From assembly GCA_963736525.1 (NCBI GenBank), contig CAVTPF010000012.1:434001-498000 (forward strand): a stretch of DNA of 64,000 nucleotides, in the 5' to 3' direction. Both the position numbers and the translations under genes were made by a program. This DNA comes from Bog-473 sp963736525 (lineage in GTDB: Bacteria; Actinomycetota; Acidimicrobiia; Acidimicrobiales; RAAP-2). The notes below the pieces were generated by a model. It did no database searches and had not been told where the DNA came from. It saw only the letters and a list, made by a program, of their open reading frames with translations. The stretch's first letter is position 1. The number at the start of each line of letters is the position of its first letter. Shown here piece by piece: positions 16,132 through 24,061 of this stretch.

Positions 16132-16223
16132 GTTCGTCGGCTCAGCTGGTGAGGGTTCGTCGGCTCAGCTGGTGAGGGTTCGTCGGCTCAGCTGGTGAGG
16201 GTTCGTCGGCTCAGCTGGTAGGG
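16132..16223. repeat. 23-bp tandem repeat, 4 copies, across a gene 3' end
   Basis: Seen: unit GTTCGTCGGCTCAGCTGG plus TGAGG, at 16132, 16155, 16178 and 16201. The first three are identical and the fourth differs near its end. It starts straight after the Fpg stop and contains the stop codon and last residues of the convergent GAP-family gene. Spacing (23 bp, no spacers) excludes CRISPR. Confidence 0.95.
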
Positions 16224-16887
16224 GCGGGAGTCCCTTGGCGATCAGGTCGACGCCGAAGACCACGAACAGCACCGCCATTACCGCGGCGCTGTGCGACGTC
16301 AGCCAGGACTTGCTCGCGTCGAGCGTGGCCTTCGCGCGCGCGCCGCCCACGGCCGAGTACACGACCGGCCCGGCAATGGTGAGGCTGGCGATGACGACGA
16401 ACACCGCGGTCGCGACGACGACGTCCGACGTCGTCAGCCCGAGTTGGGCCAGGCCGGCGGCCGCCCCCGCGGTGAGGATCAGGTTCTTCGGGTTCACCGC
16501 GGCCAGTACCACCCCGAGCCCGAAGGCCTTGGCCGGCGCGAGCGCGTCCACCGTCGCCATCCACTTCGGCATCGTCGGCTCCTCACCGGGGGCGGGCCGC
16601 TTGCGCCATTCGCGGCGCGCCAGCGCCAGCAGCCCGACGCCGAGGACGATCTTGCCCCACGACACCGAGTCGGCCGCGGTGGTGCTCGAGCTGACGTTGC
16701 CATCGTGCGCGAGCACGTAGACCACGGTGCTCACCGCAGCGAGGGCCAGGACCCATCCGACCAGGAACGCCGGCCCGTTCGACTTCGCCCGCCGTGAGAA
16801 GAGCATCAGGATCACCGCGATGATCGGCACCGGGCTGATGGCCACCCCGATGGCGAACGTCAGAATTTCGCTGATTCCATCTCCCAC
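16165..16887 (-). CDS. GAP family membrane protein (Sap-like)
   Basis: Membrane protein of the Sap (sulfolipid-1-addressing protein)/GAP family, related to LysE-type exporters and in mycobacteria implicated in lipid or glycopeptidolipid export. Seen: 240 aa, about six membrane segments. The N-terminus EILTFAIGVAISPVPIIAVILMLFS carries the family Pro-rich turn, and the second repeat is GVVLAAVNPKNLILTAGAAAG. The C-terminal residues SRRTLTS and the stop lie inside the 23-bp tandem repeat, so the 3' end may have been remodelled. Transported substrate unknown. Confidence 0.85.
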   Translation of the reverse strand: MGDGISEILTFAIGVAISPVPIIAVILMLFSRRAKSNGPAFLVGWVLALAAVSTVVYVLAHDGNVSSSTTAADSVSWGKIVLGVGLLALARREWRKRPAPGEEPTMPKWMATVDALAPAKAFGLGVVLAAVNPKNLILTAGAAAGLAQLGLTTSDVVVATAVFVVIASLTIAGPVVYSAVGGARAKATLDASKSWLTSHSAAVMAVLFVVFGVDLIAKGLPPLPAEPTNPHQLSRRTLTS

Positions 16888-16935
16888 GACGACTCCTCCT
16901 ATGCCCCTACGCCAGCCCTCACGTCAGACGTGAAC

Positions 16936-17409
16936 TCACGCGTCACGCCAGACCTCGTGCGCGGGGTTCGGGTCACCGTGACCGGTCGTCCGGGTGATGA
17001 GGCAGGACTCTAGGAGGAACTCGAACAATCGGTCCTCGTCGAGCGGAAGGGGCACGCCGAGCGGCGCCCGCTCGGCAACGAAGAGGGCGCCCACCGCGGC
17101 GCGCAACCCCGCGTCGTCGACCGGACGCACCCTGCCCGAGCAATAGAAGGCGTCCTCGTTGTGCTGGCACGGGAACGAGTGGAGTGCGTAGCGGCCGTCA
17201 CGCAGCAGGTCGCGTTGCTTGGGCGAGGGGACGATGAAGGCGAAGAGCCCCGCCTCGTGCTTCACCGGACACATGGGGTGGACCCTGGGCGCCCCGTCGG
17301 GCCGGGTCGTGGCCAGATAGCCGAGGCCGACGCCGACCTGGTAGAGCAGGTCGTGTCCGGGCTGAGCCAGGTCGGGTCGGAGCGCTGCGAACTCGCCCCA
17401 CGTCTTCAC
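16936..17409 (-). CDS. Pyridoxamine 5'-phosphate oxidase-like flavin protein
   Basis: Small split-barrel flavin/F420-binding family. Seen: 157 aa from GTG 17409, preceded by GAGGCGGAG, with GYLATTRPDGAPRVHPMCPV (barrel strand and cofactor-contact region), FAFIVPSPKQRDLLRDGRYALHSF and a C-terminal acidic helix. The gene begins 8 bp after the stop of the upstream peroxiredoxin gene, so the two are probably one transcript. Neither FMN nor F420 can be assigned confidently. Confidence 0.83.
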   Translation of the reverse strand: MKTWGEFAALRPDLAQPGHDLLYQVGVGLGYLATTRPDGAPRVHPMCPVKHEAGLFAFIVPSPKQRDLLRDGRYALHSFPCQHNEDAFYCSGRVRPVDDAGLRAAVGALFVAERAPLGVPLPLDEDRLFEFLLESCLITRTTGHGDPNPAHEVWRDA

Positions 17410-17417
17410 GCTCCGCC

Positions 17418-17885
17418 TCAGCCCTCGGCGATCGCCTCGAGGACCTTGGCCGCGTGGCCGTCTGCCCTGACGTGGTACCAGGATCGCTGCACCTTGCCGT
17501 TCGGGCCGACGAGGAAGGTCGAACGGATGGTGCCGACCGTCTTCTTGCCGTACATGGTCTTCTCTCCCCAGGCCCCGTACTTCTTCATCACCTTCTTGTC
17601 GGCGTCGGTGAGGAGGGGGAACTTCAGCTTGTACTTGGTGCGGAACTTGACGTGCTTTTCGGCCTTGTCGGGTGAGATCCCCAGCACGGCCACCCCCGCC
17701 TTCTCGAAGGTGCGAAGGTTGTCGTTGAACTGGCACGCTTCCTTGGTGCAGCCGGGCGTGTCGTCGGCGGGATAGAAGTAGACGATCACCCGCTGACCCT
17801 TGTAGTCCGACAGCTTGACGGGCTTGCCGTCCTGGTCAGGCAGGGTGAACGCAGGGGCGGTGGCACCGGCCTCGAGTTTGGCCAT
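17418..17885 (-). CDS. bcp: Thioredoxin-dependent peroxiredoxin, BCP/PrxQ type
   Basis: Reduces hydrogen peroxide and organic hydroperoxides using thioredoxin. Seen: 155 aa, starting MAKLEAGATAPAFTLPDQDG. The peroxidatic cysteine is in YPADDTPGCTKEACQF with the resolving-type cysteine five residues later, as in the two-cysteine BCP subgroup. LGISPDKAEKHVKFRTKYKLKF and a C-terminal SWYHVRADGHA are typical. It is divergent from the DEAD-box helicase gene (180 bp between) and leads into the split-barrel protein gene. Confidence 0.95.
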   Translation of the reverse strand: MAKLEAGATAPAFTLPDQDGKPVKLSDYKGQRVIVYFYPADDTPGCTKEACQFNDNLRTFEKAGVAVLGISPDKAEKHVKFRTKYKLKFPLLTDADKKVMKKYGAWGEKTMYGKKTVGTIRSTFLVGPNGKVQRSWYHVRADGHAAKVLEAIAEG

Positions 17886-17961
17886 CGTCGGCTCTCCTTC
17901 ACTGGTGGTGGCGGGGATGGCTCACTTTGGCACAGGCCTCCGCGTCGGGACCGTCCTGGGC

Positions 17962-17970
17962 TGGTACAAT
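17962..17970 (+). promoter_or_regulatory. Candidate extended -10 promoter for the DEAD-box helicase
   Basis: Seen: TGGTACAAT, an extended -10 (TGn plus TACAAT, 5 of 6 matches to TATAAT), about 95 bases upstream of the helicase ATG. No good -35 is present at the right distance, which an extended -10 can compensate. An ACCGGC/GCCGGT hairpin follows in the leader at about 17983-17998. Inferred only. Confidence 0.45.
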
Positions 17971-18065
17971 AGGCACGCGACCACCGGCGGGGGCCGGTGA
18001 GTCGGGGTCGATTCTCACTCCTCTGGATGGCGCACGGCCCCGCCGAACAACAGAGAGAGCGGACA

Positions 18066-19352
18066 ATGACCGTTGATGCCCTGACCGGCGCGCCTGCCGG
18101 TTCCTCCACGAACGGGGACGCCGCCGTCCCCGGCGACGATACCTACGAAACCGCACGAACGTTCGAGTCGCTGGGCGTCTCAGCCGAATTGACCCAAGCG
18201 CTGGCCGATGAAGGCATCGTCAGCGCTTTTCCAATTCAGGCCCTCACCGTCGCCGACGCCCTCGAGGGTCGGGACGTGTGCGGCAAGGCGAAGACGGGCT
18301 CGGGCAAGACCCTCGCCTTCGGCGTGCCGCTCTTGCAGCGGGCGAAGGCGACGCGCGCGGCGCGAGGTCCGGCGCAGGCCTCCCGCCCGGCGCGGCCGCT
18401 GGCCCTCGTGCTGCTCCCGACCCGCGAGCTTGCGGTCCAGGTGCACGACGTCCTTGCTCCGCTGGCAAAGAAGCTCGGGCTGCACGCCGTGGCCGTTTAC
18501 GGAGGAGCCGACATCGACCGGCAGGTCGCCAAGCTGCGGAAGGGGGTCGACGTCGTGATCGCCACTCCGGGGCGGCTCATCGACCTCGGCGACCGTGGCG
18601 AGGTGGCGGTGGACGGGCTCGAGACCCTGGTGCTCGACGAGGCGGACCGCATGGCCGACATGGGCTTCATGCCCCAGGTCGAGTGGGTGCTGCGGCGCCT
18701 GGAACAGCCCCACCAGACGCTGCTGTTCTCCGCTACTCTCGACGGGGCCGTCGACCGGCTCGTCAAGCGGTACCTGACCGACCCTGTCTTCCACGAGGTG
18801 GCCTCCTCCACGCAGACCGTGACGCTCATGGAGCACCGGTTTCTCCAGGTGCACCAGATGGACAAGGTCAAGGTGGCCGCCGCCATCTGCCGCAGCCAGG
18901 AGAAGTCGCTCCTCTTCGTGCGCACCAAGCGCGGCGCCGACCGGCTGGTGGAGAACCTGGCGAAGGAGGGTGTGCGGGCGGCGGCGATCCACGGCGACCT
19001 GCGGCAGGTCAACCGGGAGCGGGCGCTGGCCGACTTCTCCGAGGGCCGGCTCTCGGTGCTGGTCGCGACGGACGTGGCGGCCCGCGGCCTCCACATCGAG
19101 GGGGTCGACGGTGTGCTCCACTACGACCCACCGGAGGACCACAAGGCCTACCTGCATCGATCCGGGCGGACGGCACGCGCTGGGAGAGCGGGTGTCGTCG
19201 TGAGCCTGGCGCTGTGGAACCAGCTGGTCGAGATGGAGGTGATCCAGCGCCGCCTGGGCCTGCGCATCCCCATCGTCGAGATGTTCTCCAACGACCCGCG
19301 GCTCGCCGACCTCGCCGCGTGGACCCCTCGAGCCGAGGAGAGCGTCCTCTGA
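18066..19352 (+). CDS. DEAD-box ATP-dependent RNA helicase
   Basis: Unwinds RNA duplexes in ribosome assembly or mRNA turnover. Seen: 428 aa with the motifs in order: Q motif (FPIQALTVADALEGRD), Walker A AKTGSGKT at about 78-85, Ia (LLPTRELAVQV), Ib (TPGRLIDL), Walker B VLDEADRMADMGF at about 188-200, SAT (LLFSATLDG), then the C-terminal helicase domain with VATDVAARGLHIEGVD and HRSGRTARAG. There is no long basic C-terminal tail. ATG 18066 follows a GAGAGAGCGG stretch. A long leader of about 90 bases could allow temperature or autoregulatory control, as for other DEAD-box genes, but this is not shown. Confidence 0.94.
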   Translation: MTVDALTGAPAGSSTNGDAAVPGDDTYETARTFESLGVSAELTQALADEGIVSAFPIQALTVADALEGRDVCGKAKTGSGKTLAFGVPLLQRAKATRAARGPAQASRPARPLALVLLPTRELAVQVHDVLAPLAKKLGLHAVAVYGGADIDRQVAKLRKGVDVVIATPGRLIDLGDRGEVAVDGLETLVLDEADRMADMGFMPQVEWVLRRLEQPHQTLLFSATLDGAVDRLVKRYLTDPVFHEVASSTQTVTLMEHRFLQVHQMDKVKVAAAICRSQEKSLLFVRTKRGADRLVENLAKEGVRAAAIHGDLRQVNRERALADFSEGRLSVLVATDVAARGLHIEGVDGVLHYDPPEDHKAYLHRSGRTARAGRAGVVVSLALWNQLVEMEVIQRRLGLRIPIVEMFSNDPRLADLAAWTPRAEESVL

Positions 19353-19360
19353 GCGAGGCG

Positions 19361-20098
19361 GTGCCCATCCCCGCGTGGTCCCCCGGGGACGGAGTCCGGC
19401 GGGTCCTCGTCGTGGCGGCTCACCCGGACGACGTCGACTTCGGGTCGGCGGGCACGGTCGCCGCCTTCACGTCGGCCGGCCTGGACGTCACCTATTGCAT
19501 CGTGACCAACGGCGATGCCGGGGGATCCGATCGCACACTGTCGCGGAGCGAAATGGCGGCACTGCGCCAGGACGAGCAGCGGGCCGCCGCCGCGGTGGTC
19601 GGCGTGAGCGACGTGCGCTTCCTCGGGCATCCCGACGGCATGGTGCAGGCCTCCCGAGAGCTGCGCCGCGACATCAGCCGGGTCATCCGCCAGGTCCAAC
19701 CCGAGCGCGTCCTCGCCCCGTCGCCCGAGCGCAACTGGGACTTCATCTATGCCAGCCACCCCGACCACCTGGCTGCGGGCGAGGCCGCGGTGTGCGCGGT
19801 CTATCCCGATGCGCGCAATCCGTTCGCCCATCCGGAGCTGCTCGACGACGAGGGGCTCGAGCCCTGGAGCGTGGGGGAACTGTGGATCGCGGGGCCCGGC
19901 GAGGCAGCCGGTCTCGCGGTGGACACGACCGCCACCGTGGCGCGCAAGGTGGCCGCCCTCATGTGCCACAAGAGCCAGATCAGCGACCCCGAAGCTGTCG
20001 CGGAGCGCGTACTCGCCGGCGCCCGTGCGCAGGCGGAACGGGCCGGGTTGTCCCAGGGGTCCTCGGCCGAGCTCTTCCGGGTCACGCGCATCCCCTGA
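19361..20098 (+). CDS. PIG-L / LmbE family deacetylase
   Basis: Zinc-dependent N-deacetylase or amidase family that includes mycothiol enzymes MshB and Mca. Seen: 245 aa from a GTG 8 bases after the helicase stop. The metal motif AAHPDDVDFGSAGTV (HPDD) is near the N-terminus, with DAGGSD and the second-metal region ASHPDHLAAGEA (HPDH) further on. It is shorter than MshB and lacks its typical C-terminal region, so a specific mycothiol role is not claimed. An in-frame CTG at 19349 is an alternative start. It is co-directional with the helicase upstream and the amidotransferase-like gene downstream. Confidence 0.87.
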   Translation: MPIPAWSPGDGVRRVLVVAAHPDDVDFGSAGTVAAFTSAGLDVTYCIVTNGDAGGSDRTLSRSEMAALRQDEQRAAAAVVGVSDVRFLGHPDGMVQASRELRRDISRVIRQVQPERVLAPSPERNWDFIYASHPDHLAAGEAAVCAVYPDARNPFAHPELLDDEGLEPWSVGELWIAGPGEAAGLAVDTTATVARKVAALMCHKSQISDPEAVAERVLAGARAQAERAGLSQGSSAELFRVTRIP

Positions 20099-20106
20099 GG
20101 CCTGAT

Positions 20107-20817
20107 ATGGACGCAGGCGCCCCCTGGGTGGTGATTCAGCATGTCGCGTTCGAGGGCCCCGGCTCGGTGGCACTCGCAGCGACAGGCTCCGGGGCCGGCC
20201 TCACTGTGGTGCGCGTCGACCAAGGGGAGTCGATCCCCGAACCGGCGTCCATCACGGACATGGCGGGACTCGTCGTCATGGGTGGCCCGATGGGCGTGCA
20301 TGACGATCTCCCGTGGCTGCACGACGAGCGCGTGCTGCTGCGCGCGGCCGTCTCCGCCGGTCTCCCGGTGCTCGGGGTGTGCCTCGGCGCGCAGCAATTG
20401 GCGGCCGCGCTGGGGGCCGAGGTGACACCGGGGCCGGCGCCCGAGTGCGGGGTCGGGGAGGTGCACCTGACCACCGATGCCCTCAGCGACCCGGTGTTCG
20501 GGCCCGCACCGACGCCCCTCCCCTGCGTGCACTGGCACGGCGACACCTTCAGCCTGCCCGATGGTGCGGTGCGGCTCGCCGGCAACGACGCCTACGAGAA
20601 CCAGGCGTTCCGGGTGGGCGAGCGCGCCTACGGCCTGCAGTTCCACGTCGAGGTCACGGGCAGCCTCGTGGCGCACTGGGGCCCCCATCTGCCGGCCGGG
20701 GTGTTCGTGCGGGCGTCCGACGTCGCCCACGTCAGCAGGGCCGGCGAGGGAATCGTGCGGCGTTTCGTGGCGCTGGCCGGAGCCGGAGCGAGAGCGGGTG
20801 CGGGAACGGCGAGCTGA
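20107..20817 (+). CDS. Type 1 glutamine amidotransferase domain protein
   Basis: Class I glutaminase-like protein resembling the stand-alone GMP-synthase-type GATase domain. Seen: 236 aa. The nucleophile elbow VLGVCLGAQQLA gives the catalytic Cys, the oxyanion strand is VVMGGPMGVHDD, and the His-Glu pair is in GLQFHVEVTG. The triad is complete, so activity is likely. No synthetase partner is encoded next to it. It overlaps the following MmcQ/YjbR gene by one base (TGATG). Confidence 0.85.
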   Translation: MDAGAPWVVIQHVAFEGPGSVALAATGSGAGLTVVRVDQGESIPEPASITDMAGLVVMGGPMGVHDDLPWLHDERVLLRAAVSAGLPVLGVCLGAQQLAAALGAEVTPGPAPECGVGEVHLTTDALSDPVFGPAPTPLPCVHWHGDTFSLPDGAVRLAGNDAYENQAFRVGERAYGLQFHVEVTGSLVAHWGPHLPAGVFVRASDVAHVSRAGEGIVRRFVALAGAGARAGAGTAS

Positions 20818-21155
20818 TGGGTGTGCGCGCCGCGGGCGTCCGGCGCCTCGCGCTGTCGCTCCCCGAGACCACCGAGGCGCCGCACCACGACATGACATCG
20901 TTCCGGGTGGCCGGGAAGATCTTTGCCACCATGCCGCCGGAGGGCGACCGGGTCCACGTCTTCCTCGAGGACGATGAGGTCGCCGCCTACTGCGCCGAGT
21001 TCCCCCGTGCGGTCGAGGAGCTGTGGTGGGGTAGCCGCCGCCGCGGCTGCAGGGTGTTGCTGGGCGCGGCGAGCACGGCGGTCGTGCGCGAGCTGCTCAC
21101 CGAGTCATGGCGGCGCCGGGCGCCGAAGCGGGTGCTGGTGGAGTTCGACGGCTGA
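20817..21155 (+). CDS. MmcQ/YjbR family DNA-binding-fold protein
   Basis: Small protein with a CyaY-like fold, function not established. Seen: 112 aa, with LALSLPETTEAPHHDMTSFRV and KIFATMPPEG, the conserved N-terminal half of the family, and a C-terminal RRRAPKRVLVEFDG. The start codon overlaps the upstream stop by one base (TGATG), so expression is coupled to the amidotransferase-like protein. It is convergent with aconitase, 9 bp apart. Confidence 0.83.
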   Translation: MGVRAAGVRRLALSLPETTEAPHHDMTSFRVAGKIFATMPPEGDRVHVFLEDDEVAAYCAEFPRAVEELWWGSRRRGCRVLLGAASTAVVRELLTESWRRRAPKRVLVEFDG

Positions 21156-21164
21156 GCGACGCCC

Positions 21165-23876
21165 TCAGCCCGCCATCTGGCGCAGGACGTACCGGAGGAT
21201 CCCGCCGTGGCGGTAGTACTCCGCCTCCATGGGGGTGTCGATGCGCACGATCACCCGGAACTCGGTGACCGAGTCGTCGTCCGCCGTGGCGGTCACGGAC
21301 AACTCCTTGGGTAGCTCACCCTTGTTCAGCACCTCGAGGCCCGTGACGGAGAAGCGCTCGTGGCCGGTCAGGCCCAGGCTCTCGACGGAGTCACCCTTGT
21401 AGAACTGCAGCGGCACGACACCCATGCCGATGAGGTTGGAGCGGTGGATGCGTTCGAGGCTCTGCGCAATGACGGCCCGCACGCCCAGTAGCGCCGTGCC
21501 CTTGGCCGCCCAGTCGCGGCTGCTGCCCGTCCCGTACTCGCGCCCAGCCAGGACGATCAGGGGCACGCCCTCCTCGGCGTAGCGCATGGCCGCCTCGTAG
21601 ATGGACGTCTCGGTGCCCTCGGGGAGGTGCAGGGTGACGCCTCCCTCGGTGCCCGGCGCCAGCCGGTTGCGGAGCCGGACGTTGGCGAAGGTGCCCCGCA
21701 TCATGACCTCGTGGTTGCCGCGCCGGGCACCGTAGGAGTTGAAGTCCTCGCGGGCGACCCCGTGCTCGGTCAGGTAGCGGCCGGCCGGCGTCGCGGGCCC
21801 GATGGAGCCGGCCGGCGAGATGTGGTCCGTGGTGACGCTGTCGCCGACCACGGCCAGCACCCGCGCGTCGGCAATGTCGGTCACCGGGGCGGGCGTCATC
21901 GTCATGGTCTCGAAGAACGGGGGGTTCTTGACGTAGGTGGACTCCTCCTGCCACGCGTACGTCTCGCCCCCCTCGGCGGGGACTTGCCGCCAGTACTCGT
22001 CGCCGTCGAACACAGCGCTGTAGCGGGTGCGGAACATGTCGGAGGTCAGTGACGCTCGGATCGTGCTGCTCACCTCCTCCAGGGAGGGCCACAACTCGGA
22101 GAGCGTCACGGGGTTCCCAGCGGCGTCGTGGCCGATGGGATCGTTCTCCATGTCGATGTCCATCGTGCCCGCGAGCGCGTAGGCGACCACGAGCGGCGGC
22201 GACGCGAGGTAGTTCATCCGCACATCCGGATGGATGCGCCCCTCGAAATTCCGGTTGCCCGAGAGCACGGCGACCACCGAGAGATCACCATCCCAGACGG
22301 CGTCGCTGACGCCCTCGAGCAGAGGGCCCGAGTTGCCGATACAGGTGGTGCAGCCGTAGCCGACGAGATAGAAACCGAGCTGCTGCAGGGGCTCCATCAG
22401 GCCCGCCCGCTCCAGGTAGTCGACGACCACGCGCGAGCCCGGAGCGAGCGAGGTCTTGACCCAGGGCTTGGATCGGAGCCCCCGATCCACTGCGTGCTTG
22501 GCCAGCAGCCCGGCGCCGACGAGCACCTGGGGGTTCGAGGTGTTGGTACAGCTCGTGATGGCGGCAATCACCACGTCGCCGTCCGTCATCTCGTGATGGG
22601 GTGCCGCAGCCGGCTGGGTGGGAGCGGTGCGCGGCGTGCGGTCGAGCGCGACGCGGAAGGCGTCAGCGGCCGCCGCCAGCGCGACCCGGTCCTGGGGCCG
22701 GGACGGCCCGGCGAGCGAAGGCTCGACGTCGCCCAGGTCGAGGGCGACGAACTCGGAGTACACCGGCTCGGGAGCACTCGGGTCGTGCCAGAGACCCTGC
22801 GCCTTGGCGTAGGCCTCCACGAGCGCGAGGTGTGCCTCGTCGCGTCCTGTGAAGCGCATGTAGTCCAAGGTGACCTGGTCGATCGGGAACATGGTGCAGG
22901 TCGCGCCGTACTCGGGGCTCATGTTGCCGATGGTGGCCCGGGTTTCGAGCGGCAGGGCGGCCACGCCCGGGCCATAGCACTCCACGAACGCGCCCACGAC
23001 GCCGTGGTGGCGCAGCAATTCGGTGACGGTGAGCACGACATCGGTCGCGGTGATGCCCGGTTTTGTCTCGCCAGAGATGCGGAGCCCGACCACGGGGGGC
23101 AGGAGCATGGAGAGGGGCTGTCCCAGCATGGCGGCCTCGGCCTCTATTCCCCCCACGCCCCAACCCAGGACGCCGAGCCCGTTGACCATGGTGGTGTGCG
23201 AGTCGGTGCCGACGAGGGTGTCGCAGAAGGCGCGCCCGTCCTCGGTGGCGAATACCAGGCGCGACAGGTACTCCAGGTTCACCTGGTGGCAGATGCCCAT
23301 GCCCGGCGGGACGGCGCGGAAGCCGCGGAAGGCACCCTGGGCCCAGCGCAACAGTTTGTAGCGTTCCATGTTGCGCGAGTACTCGATGGAGACGTTCTGG
23401 TCGTACGCGGAGGGATCGCCCGAGCGCTCGACGATGACCGAGTGGTCGATGACCAGCTCGACGGGAACGAGTGGATTGACCTGCCCGGCGTTGCCGCCCA
23501 GGCGGGCAAGTGCGTCGCGCATGGCGGCGAGGTCGACGACGCCCGGGACCCCGGTGAAGTCCTGCATGAGCACGCGTTCGGGGGTCAGGGCGATCTCGTG
23601 CGCCGCGTCGCCCGCACCCTGCCCGTGGCCCTCGGGATTGACCCCCCACGCCGCCACGGCCACGACGTCGTCCGCCGAGACATGGGGGCTGTCCTCGTGA
23701 CGGAGCAGGTTCTCGAGGATCACCTTTATGGAGTACGGGAGACGCTCGATGTCGTGGCGATCCGCCAGAGCCGGAGCCTTGATGTTGAAGATCTCGTAGG
23801 TGCGGCCACCGACGACGAGGTTCGTCCTGGCGCCGAAGGTGTTGGGATGCGCTGCGGTCTGGGGGTCGGGGCTCAT
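21165..23876 (-). CDS. acnA: Aconitate hydratase A
   Basis: Isomerises citrate and isocitrate in the TCA cycle and can act as an iron sensor when its cluster is lost. Seen: 903 aa, full AcnA length. The cluster cysteines lie in AAITSCTNTSNPQ and YGCTTCIGNSGP. DSHTTMVNGLGVLGWGVGG, RGNHEVMMRGTFANVR and AGREYGTGSSRDWAAKG are the substrate-binding and swivel-domain blocks. The ATG at 23876 matches the family N-terminus (NTFGARTNLVVGGRTYEIF); the open frame continues upstream without homology. Divergent from the secreted repeat protein gene. Confidence 0.97.
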   Translation of the reverse strand: MSPDPQTAAHPNTFGARTNLVVGGRTYEIFNIKAPALADRHDIERLPYSIKVILENLLRHEDSPHVSADDVVAVAAWGVNPEGHGQGAGDAAHEIALTPERVLMQDFTGVPGVVDLAAMRDALARLGGNAGQVNPLVPVELVIDHSVIVERSGDPSAYDQNVSIEYSRNMERYKLLRWAQGAFRGFRAVPPGMGICHQVNLEYLSRLVFATEDGRAFCDTLVGTDSHTTMVNGLGVLGWGVGGIEAEAAMLGQPLSMLLPPVVGLRISGETKPGITATDVVLTVTELLRHHGVVGAFVECYGPGVAALPLETRATIGNMSPEYGATCTMFPIDQVTLDYMRFTGRDEAHLALVEAYAKAQGLWHDPSAPEPVYSEFVALDLGDVEPSLAGPSRPQDRVALAAAADAFRVALDRTPRTAPTQPAAAPHHEMTDGDVVIAAITSCTNTSNPQVLVGAGLLAKHAVDRGLRSKPWVKTSLAPGSRVVVDYLERAGLMEPLQQLGFYLVGYGCTTCIGNSGPLLEGVSDAVWDGDLSVVAVLSGNRNFEGRIHPDVRMNYLASPPLVVAYALAGTMDIDMENDPIGHDAAGNPVTLSELWPSLEEVSSTIRASLTSDMFRTRYSAVFDGDEYWRQVPAEGGETYAWQEESTYVKNPPFFETMTMTPAPVTDIADARVLAVVGDSVTTDHISPAGSIGPATPAGRYLTEHGVAREDFNSYGARRGNHEVMMRGTFANVRLRNRLAPGTEGGVTLHLPEGTETSIYEAAMRYAEEGVPLIVLAGREYGTGSSRDWAAKGTALLGVRAVIAQSLERIHRSNLIGMGVVPLQFYKGDSVESLGLTGHERFSVTGLEVLNKGELPKELSVTATADDDSVTEFRVIVRIDTPMEAEYYRHGGILRYVLRQMAG

Positions 23877-23996
23877 GCACCCATTCTGCCGTGGGCCTGT
23901 GAACGGCGCCCGCACGGGTTCGCCGCGTGCGCAGTCGGTGACGCGGCGGGGTGATCGGCCGGCGGTTGGCGCCTGACACACGTGTTCAGGTGCTGA

Positions 23997-24015
23997 TTCG
24001 TAACGAGTTCGTAAC
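23997..24015 (+). promoter_or_regulatory. Direct repeats TTCGTAAC, 11 bp apart
   Basis: Seen: TTCGTAAC at 23997-24004 and 24008-24015 between acnA and the secreted repeat protein gene, one helical turn apart, with a palindrome ACACGTGT at 23978-23985 just before. A regulator site is plausible but no family can be named. Confidence 0.35.
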
Positions 24016-24061
24016 CGCTCCGCTGCCCCGTGGGCGATCCGGAGCGGGCACAATCGACGTC

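Noticed and set aside
16132..16223. CRISPR array
   Set aside because: Repeat unit of 23 bp is directly tandem without spacers, and no cas genes are present.
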